From: an uncultured Lachnospiraceae bacterium
GTDB lineage: Bacteria > Bacillota > Clostridia > Lachnospirales > Lachnospiraceae
NCBI GenBank assembly: GCA_900553355.1
Contig: USDK01000023.1
Span: forward strand, 1 to 40,479
Length of the DNA stretch: 40,479 nt
Direction: 5' to 3'
Below are positions 21,811 to 30,615 of this stretch, one piece after another (within the stretch, counting starts at the first letter, position 1; each line of letters opens with the position of its first letter). A model generated the notes under the pieces. That model worked only from the letters and a program-made list of their open reading frames with translations. It was not told the DNA's origin and searched no databases. The translations under genes were made by a program, and so were the position numbers.

Positions 21811-22947
21811 CTAAATATCCGCCAAAAATTCATCAATAAAGAAGATTGCCGCTCCCGCTGCCGACGCCTCTTTTTTGTAATGACAGGGATAGAGATAATC
21901 CCTGGCGCAATCTCCAAATGGATTCTTGTCGTCCACCCGCTGACACAATTCATCCATATATTCGCCGATATATGCTCCCACATATCCGCCCAGGATAATC
22001 TTTCCGTCGAAGAGGATCCGGATATTATGAATAGCAAGTGCCAGATGATCCAGATACTCTTCCCATAATTTTACTGCTGTGTGATCCTTTTCTCTTAGTC
22101 TGTCAAAATACTGTTCCAGATTCCCATTGGTATACCAGTCCAGGTTCCCCGCTTTGCAGACTGTGTCAAAACAGCCGTATTTTCCGCAGTAACATTTTTC
22201 TCCGCCTTCCGGTACCACGATCATGTGACCAATCTCTCCGCCTTTCTGCGTATCTCCTTCGTAAATCTCATGATCAATGATAATGGAGCCGCCGACACTG
22301 TTACTTAAACTGATATAAAATGCATTCCTGATGCTTTGATTCTTCCATGTTTCAATATATCCCGCCGCATAAGAGTCGTGTACCAACCTGCAGGAATAAG
22401 GAATATATTTTCCGATCTCATCCCTGGTCTTTCCTGTAAAATCCAGGGTAAGCCCGTATGTGACACAGGTGCCGTCATCTGACACCAGGCCCGGAACCGC
22501 AATCCCTACTCCCAGCAGATCCTCCTCTCTGATACCGGCTTGCTCTTTTACCTTCTCAACAACTGTTCCCAACTTCCTCAGATACGCGTCATCTTCCAGA
22601 TTAAATGTAATCTGCTCCTTTACCAACGCCTCTACTTCCCCGGACAGATTCACCGCAACGGCATTCATGTGATGGGACGAAATATAGACGCCGATTGCCA
22701 TCTTTGCTTTTTTCAGATAACTGAATGCCGTCGCATTACGTCCACCTGTATTGGTGATCTTTTTTGAAGCATCGATCAGAGCTGTCTGTTTCAGATATTC
22801 CAGGTTCTGGGTGACTGTAGGCAGACTCAGCTGCAGAGCCACCACCAGATCCTGTTTCGACGCCGATCCGTTCATCCGGATATACTGGTATATCCGCTGC
22901 CGGTTCTTGATCTTTATTTCATTGGAACTCAATCTTTCGATATCCAT
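21811..22947 (-). CDS. ROK-family transcriptional repressor (XylR/NagC type)
   Basis: A 378-residue ROK protein: N-terminal winged helix-turn-helix at about 12-75 (NRQRIYQYIRMNGSASKQDL, LSLPTVTQNLEYLKQTALI), then a sugar-binding ROK domain. The zinc motif CYCGKYGCFD (about 245-254) and GGEIGHMIV are present. The kinase-type catalytic Asp remains in VHDSYAAGYIE, but the typical NDxNAA context is altered, consistent with a regulator. A GGAGAAG site precedes the ATG and the gene starts 13 bases after the dehydrogenase stop. A palindrome immediately downstream lies over the next promoter, so it likely represses the FGGY kinase gene. Confidence 0.88.
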   Translation of the reverse strand: MDIERLSSNEIKIKNRQRIYQYIRMNGSASKQDLVVALQLSLPTVTQNLEYLKQTALIDASKKITNTGGRNATAFSYLKKAKMAIGVYISSHHMNAVAVNLSGEVEALVKEQITFNLEDDAYLRKLGTVVEKVKEQAGIREEDLLGVGIAVPGLVSDDGTCVTYGLTLDFTGKTRDEIGKYIPYSCRLVHDSYAAGYIETWKNQSIRNAFYISLSNSVGGSIIIDHEIYEGDTQKGGEIGHMIVVPEGGEKCYCGKYGCFDTVCKAGNLDWYTNGNLEQYFDRLREKDHTAVKLWEEYLDHLALAIHNIRILFDGKIILGGYVGAYIGEYMDELCQRVDDKNPFGDCARDYLYPCHYKKEASAAGAAIFFIDEFLADI

Positions 22948-22960
22948 ACATCTTCTCCGG

Positions 22961-23980
22961 TTATGAAATCTGGATCATAACCTTCCCCGTCCTTCGATAC
23001 TCTGGTTTCGTAAATACGTCCGCGATCTGCTCTAACGGCACCACGTTGGTGATCAGGCTTTTTAGTTCGATCATTCCAGATTCCAGTACCTGGACAGCCC
23101 TTTCAAAAGTATAGGGATTGATATAGGAAGAAGTAATACGCAGCTCTTTCTTAAAAATATCGTCCGGCCTGATCGGGAAACTTTCATCCGGCGCTGCAAG
23201 TCCAAAATACATGATCGTCGCGCCTTTTCCGGCAAATTTTACCGCATCCTCCTGGGTGTGGATATTGCCGACGCATTCGATCACCACATCTACATTTTCA
23301 CAATAATCAGACAATACCGCCTGTACATCTTCTCTTGTCGGGTCAACCGTCTTCGTTGCCCCAAGCTTTAATGCCTGTTCTCTTTTTTCCGCCACCGGTT
23401 CAGACAAAATAAGCTTTGAAGCTCCTGCATGTCTGGCGAGCTGCAACATGATCATACCGATCGGTCCGCCTCCGATAACCAGCACCGTGCTGCCTGCCCT
23501 GATATGGCAGAGGTCTATTCCGCGAAGGCAGCAGGAAATAGGTTCTGTCATCGCAGCCTCCAGAAAGCTTAACTGATCGGAAAATTTGTATACCTGTTTT
23601 TCCCGCATAATCACATATTCAGCAAAGCCTCCGTCAACTGTCGTTCCTATTCCGATATTGTTTTTGCAGAAATGCTGCATCCCATTCTTACAGAAATAAC
23701 ATTCTCCGCACATGTCGTTGGGATCCCCGGTCACTCGGTCTCCCGGCTTTACGGATGTCACTCCAGCTCCTACTTCCGCCACTACGCCGGAAAACTCATG
23801 TCCCGGGATCAGGGGCGGAGTCACCTCACAGCATCCGCCATCTCCGTGGAAGATGTGAATATCTGTCCCACAGATTCCGCAGTATTTCACCCGAATCTTT
23901 ACTTCGTTGTCTTTCAGCTCACGGACTGGGACATCTTCCACTCTCAAGTCACCCGGGCCGTGATAGACTGCTGCTTTCAT
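22961..23980 (-). CDS. Zinc-dependent polyol/threonine dehydrogenase family (L-iditol 2-dehydrogenase-like)
   Basis: A 339-residue medium-chain dehydrogenase. Catalytic zinc ligands C37 (CGICGTD) and H61/E62 (PGHEF), structural cysteines C91, C94, C97, C105 (CGECYFCKNGMQHFC) and NAD motif IGGGPIGMI are all present. Family members oxidise secondary alcohols of polyols to ketoses. It lies between an AllA-like gene and a ROK regulator, upstream of an FGGY kinase, so polyol to ketose to ketose phosphate is the plausible order. The substrate is not readable from sequence. Confidence 0.85.
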   Translation of the reverse strand: MKAAVYHGPGDLRVEDVPVRELKDNEVKIRVKYCGICGTDIHIFHGDGGCCEVTPPLIPGHEFSGVVAEVGAGVTSVKPGDRVTGDPNDMCGECYFCKNGMQHFCKNNIGIGTTVDGGFAEYVIMREKQVYKFSDQLSFLEAAMTEPISCCLRGIDLCHIRAGSTVLVIGGGPIGMIMLQLARHAGASKLILSEPVAEKREQALKLGATKTVDPTREDVQAVLSDYCENVDVVIECVGNIHTQEDAVKFAGKGATIMYFGLAAPDESFPIRPDDIFKKELRITSSYINPYTFERAVQVLESGMIELKSLITNVVPLEQIADVFTKPEYRRTGKVMIQIS

Positions 23981-24003
23981 AAATCAATGTCCTCCTCTAT
24001 AAA

Positions 24004-24507
24004 TCAGCTGTCTGATTCGCATATGATCTCAAACTGCTCTTTCTCATCTAACTCCACTACAGTACAATCATTCGCATATGTACATTCCGGAAGAATAATC
24101 ATGGCGTGCAGTACATCCTGATGCACCGGAAGAGGCGCCAGATGCCAGACTGCCGTATTAATCTTTACCATAGTCCCTTTTGGAACGATAAAGGCCTTCG
24201 TCCATTCCGGCACCGGAACACCAGCAGATGCCGGCGCAACATGGATAATCATGTCATCATTCAAAGGAAGGATCATTTCTGGTGATGAAGTGTGATATTC
24301 CACAGATTTCACAATCCTTCTCTCTTCTTTTTTTACTGCAATGGGAGAGTATCCCATCCGTGTTGTACAGGACTCGCTGATTCTGTCTGGATAAAACTTG
24401 TGAATCTCTCCCTCCAATGCATAACCATCTGGATTCAGATAGTCATAATAGGCTCCGAAAGGTGCATATGCCTCTCTGTTGATCGGTTCTGCTTTAATTG
24501 TACGCAT
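24004..24507 (-). CDS. Ureidoglycolate lyase-like (AllA-family) cupin protein
   Basis: A 167-residue RmlC-like cupin. The AllA family pattern is visible: INREAYAPFGAY near the start, SSPEMILPLNDDMIIHVAP in the middle, and KAFIVPKGTMVKINTAVWHLAPLP toward the end. AllA releases urea from ureidoglycolate in allantoin breakdown, but no purine or allantoin genes are here; the neighbours are sugar transporter and polyol dehydrogenase genes. It may therefore act on a sugar acid or serve as a sugar-binding cupin. ATG 24507 follows AAAGGAG; the longer frame starting at 24540 crosses the terminator side and is less likely. Confidence 0.68.
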   Translation of the reverse strand: MRTIKAEPINREAYAPFGAYYDYLNPDGYALEGEIHKFYPDRISESCTTRMGYSPIAVKKEERRIVKSVEYHTSSPEMILPLNDDMIIHVAPASAGVPVPEWTKAFIVPKGTMVKINTAVWHLAPLPVHQDVLHAMIILPECTYANDCTVVELDEKEQFEIICESDS

Positions 24508-24540
24508 ATTTCTCCTTTCCCAAACTCCTCTAGTTTGCAC

Positions 24541-24571
24541 AAAATCCCGGCAAAATACTTGCCGGGATTTT
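24541..24571 (-). terminator. Hairpin after the ABC permease gene (partial terminator)
   Basis: A perfect 13-bp stem (24541-24553 with 24559-24571) and 5-base loop; the Ts are within the distal stem. It separates the ABC transporter genes from the AllA-like gene, where no promoter is obvious, so it probably lowers rather than stops transcription. Confidence 0.7.
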
Positions 24572-24593
24572 ACTTTTTCGTATCTTAACTAAA

Positions 24594-25544
24594 TTAATTC
24601 TGCTGTGATTTCTTCTGGATACAGTCAAATCCAACTGCAAAGGCAAGTACGATACCTAATACAATATCCTGAACATAGGAGTTGATATTCATCAATACCA
24701 TACCATTCTTGAGAGCACCGATGATACAGGTACCTGCAACTACACCTGACATTTTACCATAGCCACCAGTAATGGATACACCACCCAGAACTACACAAGT
24801 GATTACGTTGAACTCTTCACCAGTAGCAGCTGACGCATTACCAGAGTTCGTACGAGACAGAAGCACAAGACCTGCAAGTCCGGAGAAGAATCCGGAAAGT
24901 GCAAATACCAGGTATTTTACAACGCCGACACGAATACCGGAAAGTTTTGCTGCTTCGATATTTCCACCAACAGCGTAGAAATAACGTCCAAAGTATGTCT
25001 TATTCAAAATGAAAGAACCAACGGCAAAGCAGACTGCCATGATAATAACCGGGATCGGAACGATTCCTACATAACCCTGACCAAGTGTTGTGAATCCATC
25101 CGGAAAACCGCTGATCGGCATACCACCACATATGATATACGCCAGACCATTAAAGCCCGTTTGCGTGGCGAATGTCGCTATAATAGCCGGTATTCCTACC
25201 GTTGAAACCATGAAACCATTCAACACACCAATCAATGTAGCTGCAATCATAGAAAGAATACATGCCAGATACATGTTCATTCCCATATTAACCATCATGT
25301 AAGCACCGATGATATTTACAAAGGACATAATCGTACCAACTGAAAGGTCGATATCACCAAGCAGGATGACAAACATCATACCAACGGATGCAATACCATA
25401 GAATGCCACCTGTCTAAGCAGGGTTAACAGGTTCGATGGATTGATAAATCTTGGATTTGCAACTGTAAAGGCAATCACCAGCACAATCAGCACAAGCCAG
25501 ATCGCCTTATCCTTTATCTGATACATTACTTTGCTATTATTCAT
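24594..25544 (-). CDS. Ribose-type ABC transporter permease (RbsC family)
   Basis: A 316-residue integral membrane protein of the carbohydrate uptake CUT2 group, with about eight to ten hydrophobic segments. The conserved cytoplasmic-loop motifs GGNIEAAKLSGIRV and the end-of-protein VVLGGVSITGGYGKMSG are clear, as is GDIDLSVG near the third helix. It forms the channel for the lipoprotein-delivered sugar. The gene starts 2 bases after the ATPase stop. Confidence 0.93.
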   Translation of the reverse strand: MNNSKVMYQIKDKAIWLVLIVLVIAFTVANPRFINPSNLLTLLRQVAFYGIASVGMMFVILLGDIDLSVGTIMSFVNIIGAYMMVNMGMNMYLACILSMIAATLIGVLNGFMVSTVGIPAIIATFATQTGFNGLAYIICGGMPISGFPDGFTTLGQGYVGIVPIPVIIMAVCFAVGSFILNKTYFGRYFYAVGGNIEAAKLSGIRVGVVKYLVFALSGFFSGLAGLVLLSRTNSGNASAATGEEFNVITCVVLGGVSITGGYGKMSGVVAGTCIIGALKNGMVLMNINSYVQDIVLGIVLAFAVGFDCIQKKSQQN

Positions 25545-25546
25545 AA

Positions 25547-27061
25547 TTAAGCCTCCTCAACCTTGGACTTAGCCGCTGATGCATATGCCATAATAGTTTC
25601 CTGACTGAATTCATCTTTACTGATCTCACCAGTCATATCACCTTCTGCCAGGACAATAATCCTGTCTGACATACCCATTAATTCTTCCATTTCAGAAGAA
25701 ATCATCAGAATTGCCTTTCCCTCTTTTTCCACTAAATCGTTCATTAACTTATAAATCTCATGTTTTGCACCTACATCAATACCACGTGTAGGCTCGTCAA
25801 ATATGATCAGTTCGGAATCGGCCGCCAGCCATCTTCCAAGGATAACCTTCTGCTGATTACCACCACTTAGGTTCTTTACCAGCTGATTCAAAGACGGAGT
25901 CTTAATGGCCATATTCTCTTTGTATTTTTCAGCGATCTCTTTTTCCTTCTTGGAATTGATCACGCTCAACGTAGAGTTTCTCTGGTAAATCGGCATATTA
26001 ATATTATTCTTAATAGATATGCCCAGCATAGCGCCATGACGCTTCCGATCCTCCGGCACCAGCGCGATTCCCAAATCTATTGCCTCCCGAGGGCTCTTCG
26101 GGTTGACTTCTTTTCCTTTAAATATGATCTGGCCGGACTGCTTTTTAGCAGCGCCAAAAATCATCTCTGCAAGCTCGGTACGGCCGGCTCCTACCAGTCC
26201 TCCAAGGCCAAGGATTTCTCCTCTATGTACTTTCAGGCTGATATCCCGGTCGCCATTTCCGGTGACGTTCTTAAGCTCCAGAACTACTTCGTCTTTCTTA
26301 ATGCAGTCTCCTCTCGGCGGATAGGTCTCTGTCAGTTCACGGCCTACCATCAGTTTGATCAGTTCCTGCACCTCGCTGTCCTTGGTGATCAAAGTCTTGA
26401 TATATTCTCCATCACGCAGGACTTCGATTCTGTCTGACAATCGATAGATCTCTTCCAAACGATGAGAGATGTAAATGATAGATACGCCCTGCTCTTTTAA
26501 GAGCTCTACCACCTCAAACATACTCTCGACTTCCTTACTTGTCAGAGGCGCGGATGGCTCATCCATGATCAGGATCTTTGCATTCTGCTGAATCGCCTTT
26601 GCAATTTCTACCATCTGCTGATAGCCGACAGTTAAGTTTTTCATTAATTCCTTCGGATTGATCTTAATATGTAATCTTTCAAACGCCTTGGCCGCTTCTT
26701 TTTCCATAGCAGCCTTATCAACAATAATTCCTTTTTTTATCGGATGTCCCAGAAATAAGTTTTCTGCCGCTGACAGTTCTTTTACGTTGTTGAACTCCTG
26801 ATAAATAATTGCGATACCATTTTCAGACGCAAGCTGCGGCGTCATGCTTGTAAATTCTTTTCCGTTTACTTTGATCTTACCGGAGGTCGGAATAACCGCC
26901 CCGGAGCAACACTTGATCAAGGTAGACTTTCCAGCTCCGTTCTCACCGATCAAAGCCAGAATCTCGCCCTTTTTCAACTGAAGCGTAACATCTTTCAGCG
27001 CAACAACACCCGGGTATTCTTTTCTTATATGCTCTAATTCCAATACATATTCTTCGCTCAT
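25547..27061 (-). CDS. Ribose-type sugar ABC transporter ATPase (RbsA family)
   Basis: A 504-residue fused double ATPase. The N-terminal half has Walker A GENGAGKST (about 38-46), a degenerate signature LTVGYQQ and Walker B ILIMDEPSAPLT. The C-terminal half has a degenerate P-loop region GLVGAGRTE, signature LSGGNQQKV and Walker B LIIFDEPTRGIDVG. This asymmetry is normal for CUT2 ATPases (RbsA, MglA, XylG). It powers uptake of a monosaccharide or polyol; the substrate is set by the binding protein. GGGGGAAG precedes the ATG. Confidence 0.95.
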   Translation of the reverse strand: MSEEYVLELEHIRKEYPGVVALKDVTLQLKKGEILALIGENGAGKSTLIKCCSGAVIPTSGKIKVNGKEFTSMTPQLASENGIAIIYQEFNNVKELSAAENLFLGHPIKKGIIVDKAAMEKEAAKAFERLHIKINPKELMKNLTVGYQQMVEIAKAIQQNAKILIMDEPSAPLTSKEVESMFEVVELLKEQGVSIIYISHRLEEIYRLSDRIEVLRDGEYIKTLITKDSEVQELIKLMVGRELTETYPPRGDCIKKDEVVLELKNVTGNGDRDISLKVHRGEILGLGGLVGAGRTELAEMIFGAAKKQSGQIIFKGKEVNPKSPREAIDLGIALVPEDRKRHGAMLGISIKNNINMPIYQRNSTLSVINSKKEKEIAEKYKENMAIKTPSLNQLVKNLSGGNQQKVILGRWLAADSELIIFDEPTRGIDVGAKHEIYKLMNDLVEKEGKAILMISSEMEELMGMSDRIIVLAEGDMTGEISKDEFSQETIMAYASAAKSKVEEA

Positions 27062-27083
27062 ATTCTTCCCCCGTGATATTTTT

Positions 27084-27110
27084 GGAGGCAGCCCTTACCA
27101 AGCTGCCCCC
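27084..27110 (-). other. Intergenic hairpin between binding protein and ATPase genes
   Basis: Minus-strand GGGGGCAGC and GGCTGCCTCC pair around an 8-base loop without a U run. Such hairpins after a binding-protein gene usually protect its mRNA and lower downstream expression (known pattern; inference here). Confidence 0.5.
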
Positions 27111-27146
27111 ATTGTTTGTATTAACCAGCTACTTTTTAGACAACTA

Positions 27147-28181
27147 TTACATACCTGCCTGGATCTCTTCAATGTTATCGGAGTTGATTTCCATTGTCGG
27201 TCTGTATACGTTCTTATCATCGCCTGAAACATTATCAAAGTCGCCGTTCAGGATCTTCTCAAACATTTCGTAGCAAGCCTGTGCTGTATCAGTGTTGGAT
27301 CCTTCAAATCCTACGATAGCTCTAACAGCTTCGTCTCCAGCCTGCAGAGAATCTAACTGCTCTTTTGTAACGTCAGTTGTGATAACTCCAACATCCTCCG
27401 GGATGTTGCCTTTTCCACCATAGTGTGCAAGGAGTGCTGTGTTGGATCCGATCATAGCGCCGGCGCCTACACCAACCCATACCTTACAATCTGGGTGAGC
27501 CTGAAGAACTGTTTCAGCCTGGGACTGAACTTCGTTGTTTACAACACCTTCGATCGTTGCAACGATCTCATAGTTGTCTTCACAGTTCTCTTTCAGTCCA
27601 GCTTCAATACCCTGCTGTCTCTCTAACAGAACCTGTGTATCCGGTTTACCGATTACACATACTTCTGCCGGATCATCAGATGTGAAGTGTTCGTTGATGA
27701 AGTTAGCTGCTGTTTTACCGATCTCTTTACCAAGCGCTGTGTTGTCAAGAACCCAGTTAGCTGTGGTATTTTCCATCTCGTTATCCCAGCACATTACTTT
27801 AATGCCTGCATCCAGAGCTTCTTTACAGGATGCTTCTACTGCATCTGCATCGTGCGGATGAACCATGATCAGATCACATCCACTGGTGATGAAGTTTTCG
27901 ATCTGGCTGATCTGTGTTGATGCATTCTCTTCGCATCCAACGATAGTAGCGTCGTATCCATTCTCGTCCAGGATTTCCTGGAGTTTGCTCATAACGCCTG
28001 CCCAGTATGCATTCTCGATGTTCTGAACAGTAATGCCGATCTTCTTTCCGCCGCCAGAACCTTCATCGGATCCGCTGTCCCCACTGTCTCCGCTGTCAGA
28101 TGATCCACCGCTAGAGCATCCGATCAGCATGGTTGCTACCATTGCGATGCAAAGGATAGCGCTTAACACTTTCTTTTTCAT
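27147..28181 (-). CDS. Sugar-binding lipoprotein of the ribose-type ABC transporter
   Basis: A 344-residue periplasmic-binding-protein-like type 1 lipoprotein. The signal peptide ends at the lipobox LIGC with C22, and a Ser/Gly/Asp-rich linker (about 23-44) tethers the domain to the membrane. The mature domain opens with KIGITVQNIENAYW and has the family pattern HPHDADAV and CWDNEME. The fold is that of RbsB. It determines transport specificity; the neighbouring polyol dehydrogenases, FGGY kinase and allulose epimerase suggest a rare ketose or polyol. It is followed by an mRNA-stabilising type hairpin. Confidence 0.93.
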   Translation of the reverse strand: MKKKVLSAILCIAMVATMLIGCSSGGSSDSGDSGDSGSDEGSGGGKKIGITVQNIENAYWAGVMSKLQEILDENGYDATIVGCEENASTQISQIENFITSGCDLIMVHPHDADAVEASCKEALDAGIKVMCWDNEMENTTANWVLDNTALGKEIGKTAANFINEHFTSDDPAEVCVIGKPDTQVLLERQQGIEAGLKENCEDNYEIVATIEGVVNNEVQSQAETVLQAHPDCKVWVGVGAGAMIGSNTALLAHYGGKGNIPEDVGVITTDVTKEQLDSLQAGDEAVRAIVGFEGSNTDTAQACYEMFEKILNGDFDNVSGDDKNVYRPTMEINSDNIEEIQAGM

Positions 28182-28246
28182 ATTTCGTCCTCCTTTTTAA
28201 TGAAAATGTATTTTTTATAGCCTTTGCTATTAGCTATCTTAATAAT

Positions 28247-29023
28247 TTAGAAGCAAGTAAACGCTCCGTCTACAACGATATCGGAACCTGTTGTGAACGG
28301 ACAGCTGTCGCCAGCCAGGTATACCAGGATGGACTGCAGCTCTTCTGGTTTTCCAACTCTTCCCATAGGAGCCATAGCGTTCCACTGTGCAATCAGCGGT
28401 TTCAGATGATCCGCATTCATAATTAATTCTGTTCCGATGTATCCAGGGCTGATGCAGTTGACACGTACACCCTTCTTTGCCCACTCTACTGCCAGAGATT
28501 TTGTCAGCATGATCACACCTGCCTTGGATGCATTATATGCACACTGCGGCTGTGGAACGTTTACGATATGTCCGGACATAGAAGCCGTGTTGATGATAGA
28601 TCCATATCCCTGTTTCAGCATTACTCTACCTGCAGCTGTTGCACAAAGATAAACTCCGGTGAGGTTGATATCAATGACTTTTTTCCACTGTTCAAATGTC
28701 ATCTCTTCTGCCGGCTGGTTAATACAGATTCCCGCGTTGTTATAGCATGCATCCAATTTGCCATAGGTCTCAACTACTTTTGCAACCATCGCCTCAACCT
28801 GATCCTGTTTCGTAACATCACATTCAATTGCGATCGTATTAGATCCAGTAGCTTCTTTGATCTCATCTGCTACTTTCTGAGCGCCTTCAATATTGATGTC
28901 AACGATAGCAACATCTGCTCCTGCTTCTGCAAACGCCATAGCTGCACATTTTCCGATACCGCTTGCAGCGCCTGTAACATAGATTGCCTTTCCATCCAGT
29001 CTCATTTTTTCAATAATTCCCAT
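28247..29023 (-). CDS. SDR-family polyol/ketose dehydrogenase
   Basis: A 258-residue classical short-chain dehydrogenase. The cofactor motif TGAASGIG (17-24), D41 after the second strand (favouring NAD), NNAG, and catalytic S148, Y163, K167 are in place, and CISPGYIGTE completes the active-site loop. Relatives act as sorbose reductase, arabinitol or xylitol dehydrogenase, interconverting a polyol and ketose. It is the first gene of the transporter operon with promoter 29101-29130 and AAGGAGG before the ATG, so its product likely handles the transported substrate. Confidence 0.85.
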   Translation of the reverse strand: MGIIEKMRLDGKAIYVTGAASGIGKCAAMAFAEAGADVAIVDINIEGAQKVADEIKEATGSNTIAIECDVTKQDQVEAMVAKVVETYGKLDACYNNAGICINQPAEEMTFEQWKKVIDINLTGVYLCATAAGRVMLKQGYGSIINTASMSGHIVNVPQPQCAYNASKAGVIMLTKSLAVEWAKKGVRVNCISPGYIGTELIMNADHLKPLIAQWNAMAPMGRVGKPEELQSILVYLAGDSCPFTTGSDIVVDGAFTCF

Positions 29024-29067
29024 TTTGTCCTCCTTCCGGTTGCTGGCCGTTCTACATTTTTATCTCG

Positions 29068-29091
29068 CCTTTTATAAAGGTGTTTTATAAA
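29068..29091. promoter_or_regulatory. Candidate ROK operator in front of the SDR-transporter operon
   Basis: The plus strand reads CCTTTTATAAAGGTG then TTTTATAAA. It lies between the -10 box and the SDR ribosome site. A close relative is at 30413-30436 in front of the ROK gene itself; both share CTTTT, a short AT step and the AAGGTGTTT core. Confidence 0.55.
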
Positions 29092-29100
29092 TTTGATTTA

Positions 29101-29130
29101 ATTATATTCCTGTCAGACTATTTTTCGCAA
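29101..29130 (-). promoter_or_regulatory. Promoter of the SDR-ABC transporter operon
   Basis: Minus-strand TTGCGA (29125-29130), 18-base spacer and perfect TATAAT (29101-29106). The candidate operator lies just downstream of the expected start point. Confidence 0.65.
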
Positions 29131-29227
29131 TACGTAATATCAGACAAAATATTTTTTCGTTTTTTATACAAGTTGCATAATGTTATTTTTTTATCAACCC
29201 TGTTTTTCGTTACATTGGCACAATACT

Positions 29228-30397
29228 TTATATCGATGAAATATATTCTTCCATCTGATACAGTGCCGCTCCCAGCGCTGAGGCTTCCTTCTGATAGCGG
29301 CATGCTCTCGCATAAGATCCATCGTGATCAAAAATGTCCAAAGGAGCCAGACGGTCTCTTAATTCATCTATGTACGGTTCTATAAAGCTTCCGACATAAC
29401 CGCCTAGAACCACATCACAGTCAAATGCCATTCTCAAGTTGTCCACCGCTACTGCAAGATAATCCAGATATCTTTCCCAGATATCTCTGTATTCTTGCCT
29501 GCCCTTCTCCATTTGTTCAAAGAAAAGTTCCAGCCTTCCATCTTCCAGGTCTGCAAGATTTTTTGCCGAGCAATAGACATCTACACAGCCTTTCTTTCCA
29601 CAATAGCAAGGCTCTCCGCCGGGATATAATGTCATATGTCCAAATTCTCCACTTCTCCAGTGATCCCCTTCATGGGTATATACCGGATTTTCCGTCGGGC
29701 ATTCATCTTCTCCTCTTCGGCGCTCAGGCTGGAGAAACACTGCTCCGCCCACCGAATTACTCAGCAGGAGATACACCATACTTTCCTGATCCTTCTGCCA
29801 GGTTACTTCTGCAAGAGCCGCGGCATTTGCATCATTCATGAGTACACAGGGATACGGCATTTTTGCCGTCCACTCTTCGCACGGTATCCCGTAATACCCC
29901 AGCACATGCGAATTTGATATTGTGTTTTTCACCCGGTCAACAATCACCGGCATAGAAAGCCCCATGCCAAGGATCTGGCTTTCCGGGATCTCATTCTCTT
30001 TCACAAATTCCTTTACGATTTCAGCAATCTCTTTTTTGTATTGCTCACTTCTCTGAAATGTTTTCTGGATACGCTTATGTGCCAGTGCCTCTTCACTCAA
30101 GTCTGTGTAAACCAGGCCCACATGATTTAATGTAATATCTACGCCTATGGCATAGCGGAAATCTTTTACTGATGCAATGGCCTTCGCCTTTCTTCCTCCC
30201 GTAGACTCATACTCGCCTACCTCTTTGATTACGCCTGCTTCTTTCAGTTCCTTCACAATCGACATGACTGTCGGGCCGCTGATCTCAAGCGCAGAAGAAA
30301 TTTCCGACATACAAGTCTCTTTTGTATGATTAATGAACCGGAACACACGATTCCTGTTCATCCTCCTCACATCTGAATTATTTGTACCTGCTTTCAT
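29228..30397 (-). CDS. ROK-family transcriptional repressor (second)
   Basis: A 389-residue ROK protein with an N-terminal winged helix (NRVFRFINHTKETCMSEISS, LEISGPTVMSIVKELKEAGVI) and a ROK sugar domain. The zinc motif CYCGKKGCVD follows GEFGHMTLYPGG, and the sugar-kinase-like NDANAAALAE is intact, so sugar binding is likely. ATG 30397 is preferred over a GTG at 30409, because AGGTGG lies 8 bases before it. It stands between the SDR-transporter operon and the divergent allulose epimerase, and similar sites occur upstream of itself and of the SDR gene, so it is the likely local regulator. Confidence 0.87.
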   Translation of the reverse strand: MKAGTNNSDVRRMNRNRVFRFINHTKETCMSEISSALEISGPTVMSIVKELKEAGVIKEVGEYESTGGRKAKAIASVKDFRYAIGVDITLNHVGLVYTDLSEEALAHKRIQKTFQRSEQYKKEIAEIVKEFVKENEIPESQILGMGLSMPVIVDRVKNTISNSHVLGYYGIPCEEWTAKMPYPCVLMNDANAAALAEVTWQKDQESMVYLLLSNSVGGAVFLQPERRRGEDECPTENPVYTHEGDHWRSGEFGHMTLYPGGEPCYCGKKGCVDVYCSAKNLADLEDGRLELFFEQMEKGRQEYRDIWERYLDYLAVAVDNLRMAFDCDVVLGGYVGSFIEPYIDELRDRLAPLDIFDHDGSYARACRYQKEASALGAALYQMEEYISSI

Positions 30398-30412
30398 TCC
30401 CCCGCCCACCTA

Positions 30413-30436
30413 CTTTTTTAAGGTGTTTATTTAAGT
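30413..30436. promoter_or_regulatory. Candidate ROK autoregulatory operator
   Basis: The plus strand reads CTTTTTTAAGGTGTTTATTTAAG, close to 29068-29091. It lies between the -10 box and start codon of the second ROK gene. Confidence 0.5.
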
Positions 30437-30455
30437 ACTTTTTAAACATGCGTTT

Positions 30456-30484
30456 ATTATAGCACTCATTTTCTTAATTTTCAA
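30456..30484 (-). promoter_or_regulatory. Promoter of the second ROK gene
   Basis: Minus-strand TTGAAA (30479-30484), 17-base spacer and perfect TATAAT (30456-30461) with an extended TGC before it. Confidence 0.75.
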
Positions 30485-30546
30485 TAGGTTTTGTCCAGTT
30501 CGCACAATTATTTTCCATATTTCAAAAAATCCATTAGGCAATTTTG

Positions 30547-30575
30547 TTGTTTTTTTGACATTCTGGTGCTATACT
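30547..30575 (+). promoter_or_regulatory. Promoter of the D-allulose 3-epimerase gene
   Basis: TTGTTT (30547-30552), 17-base spacer and TATACT (30570-30575) with an extended TGC in front. The weak -35 box is offset by the extended -10. Confidence 0.55.
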
Positions 30576-30615
30576 ATGAAGGAAATTCGATAAGAAAAAG
30601 GAGGAATCTTAGGCT

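Noticed and set aside
25547..27061. Degenerate N-terminal signature and second P-loop of the ATPase as signs of inactivation
   Set aside because: This asymmetry is normal for the RbsA/MglA/XylG group.
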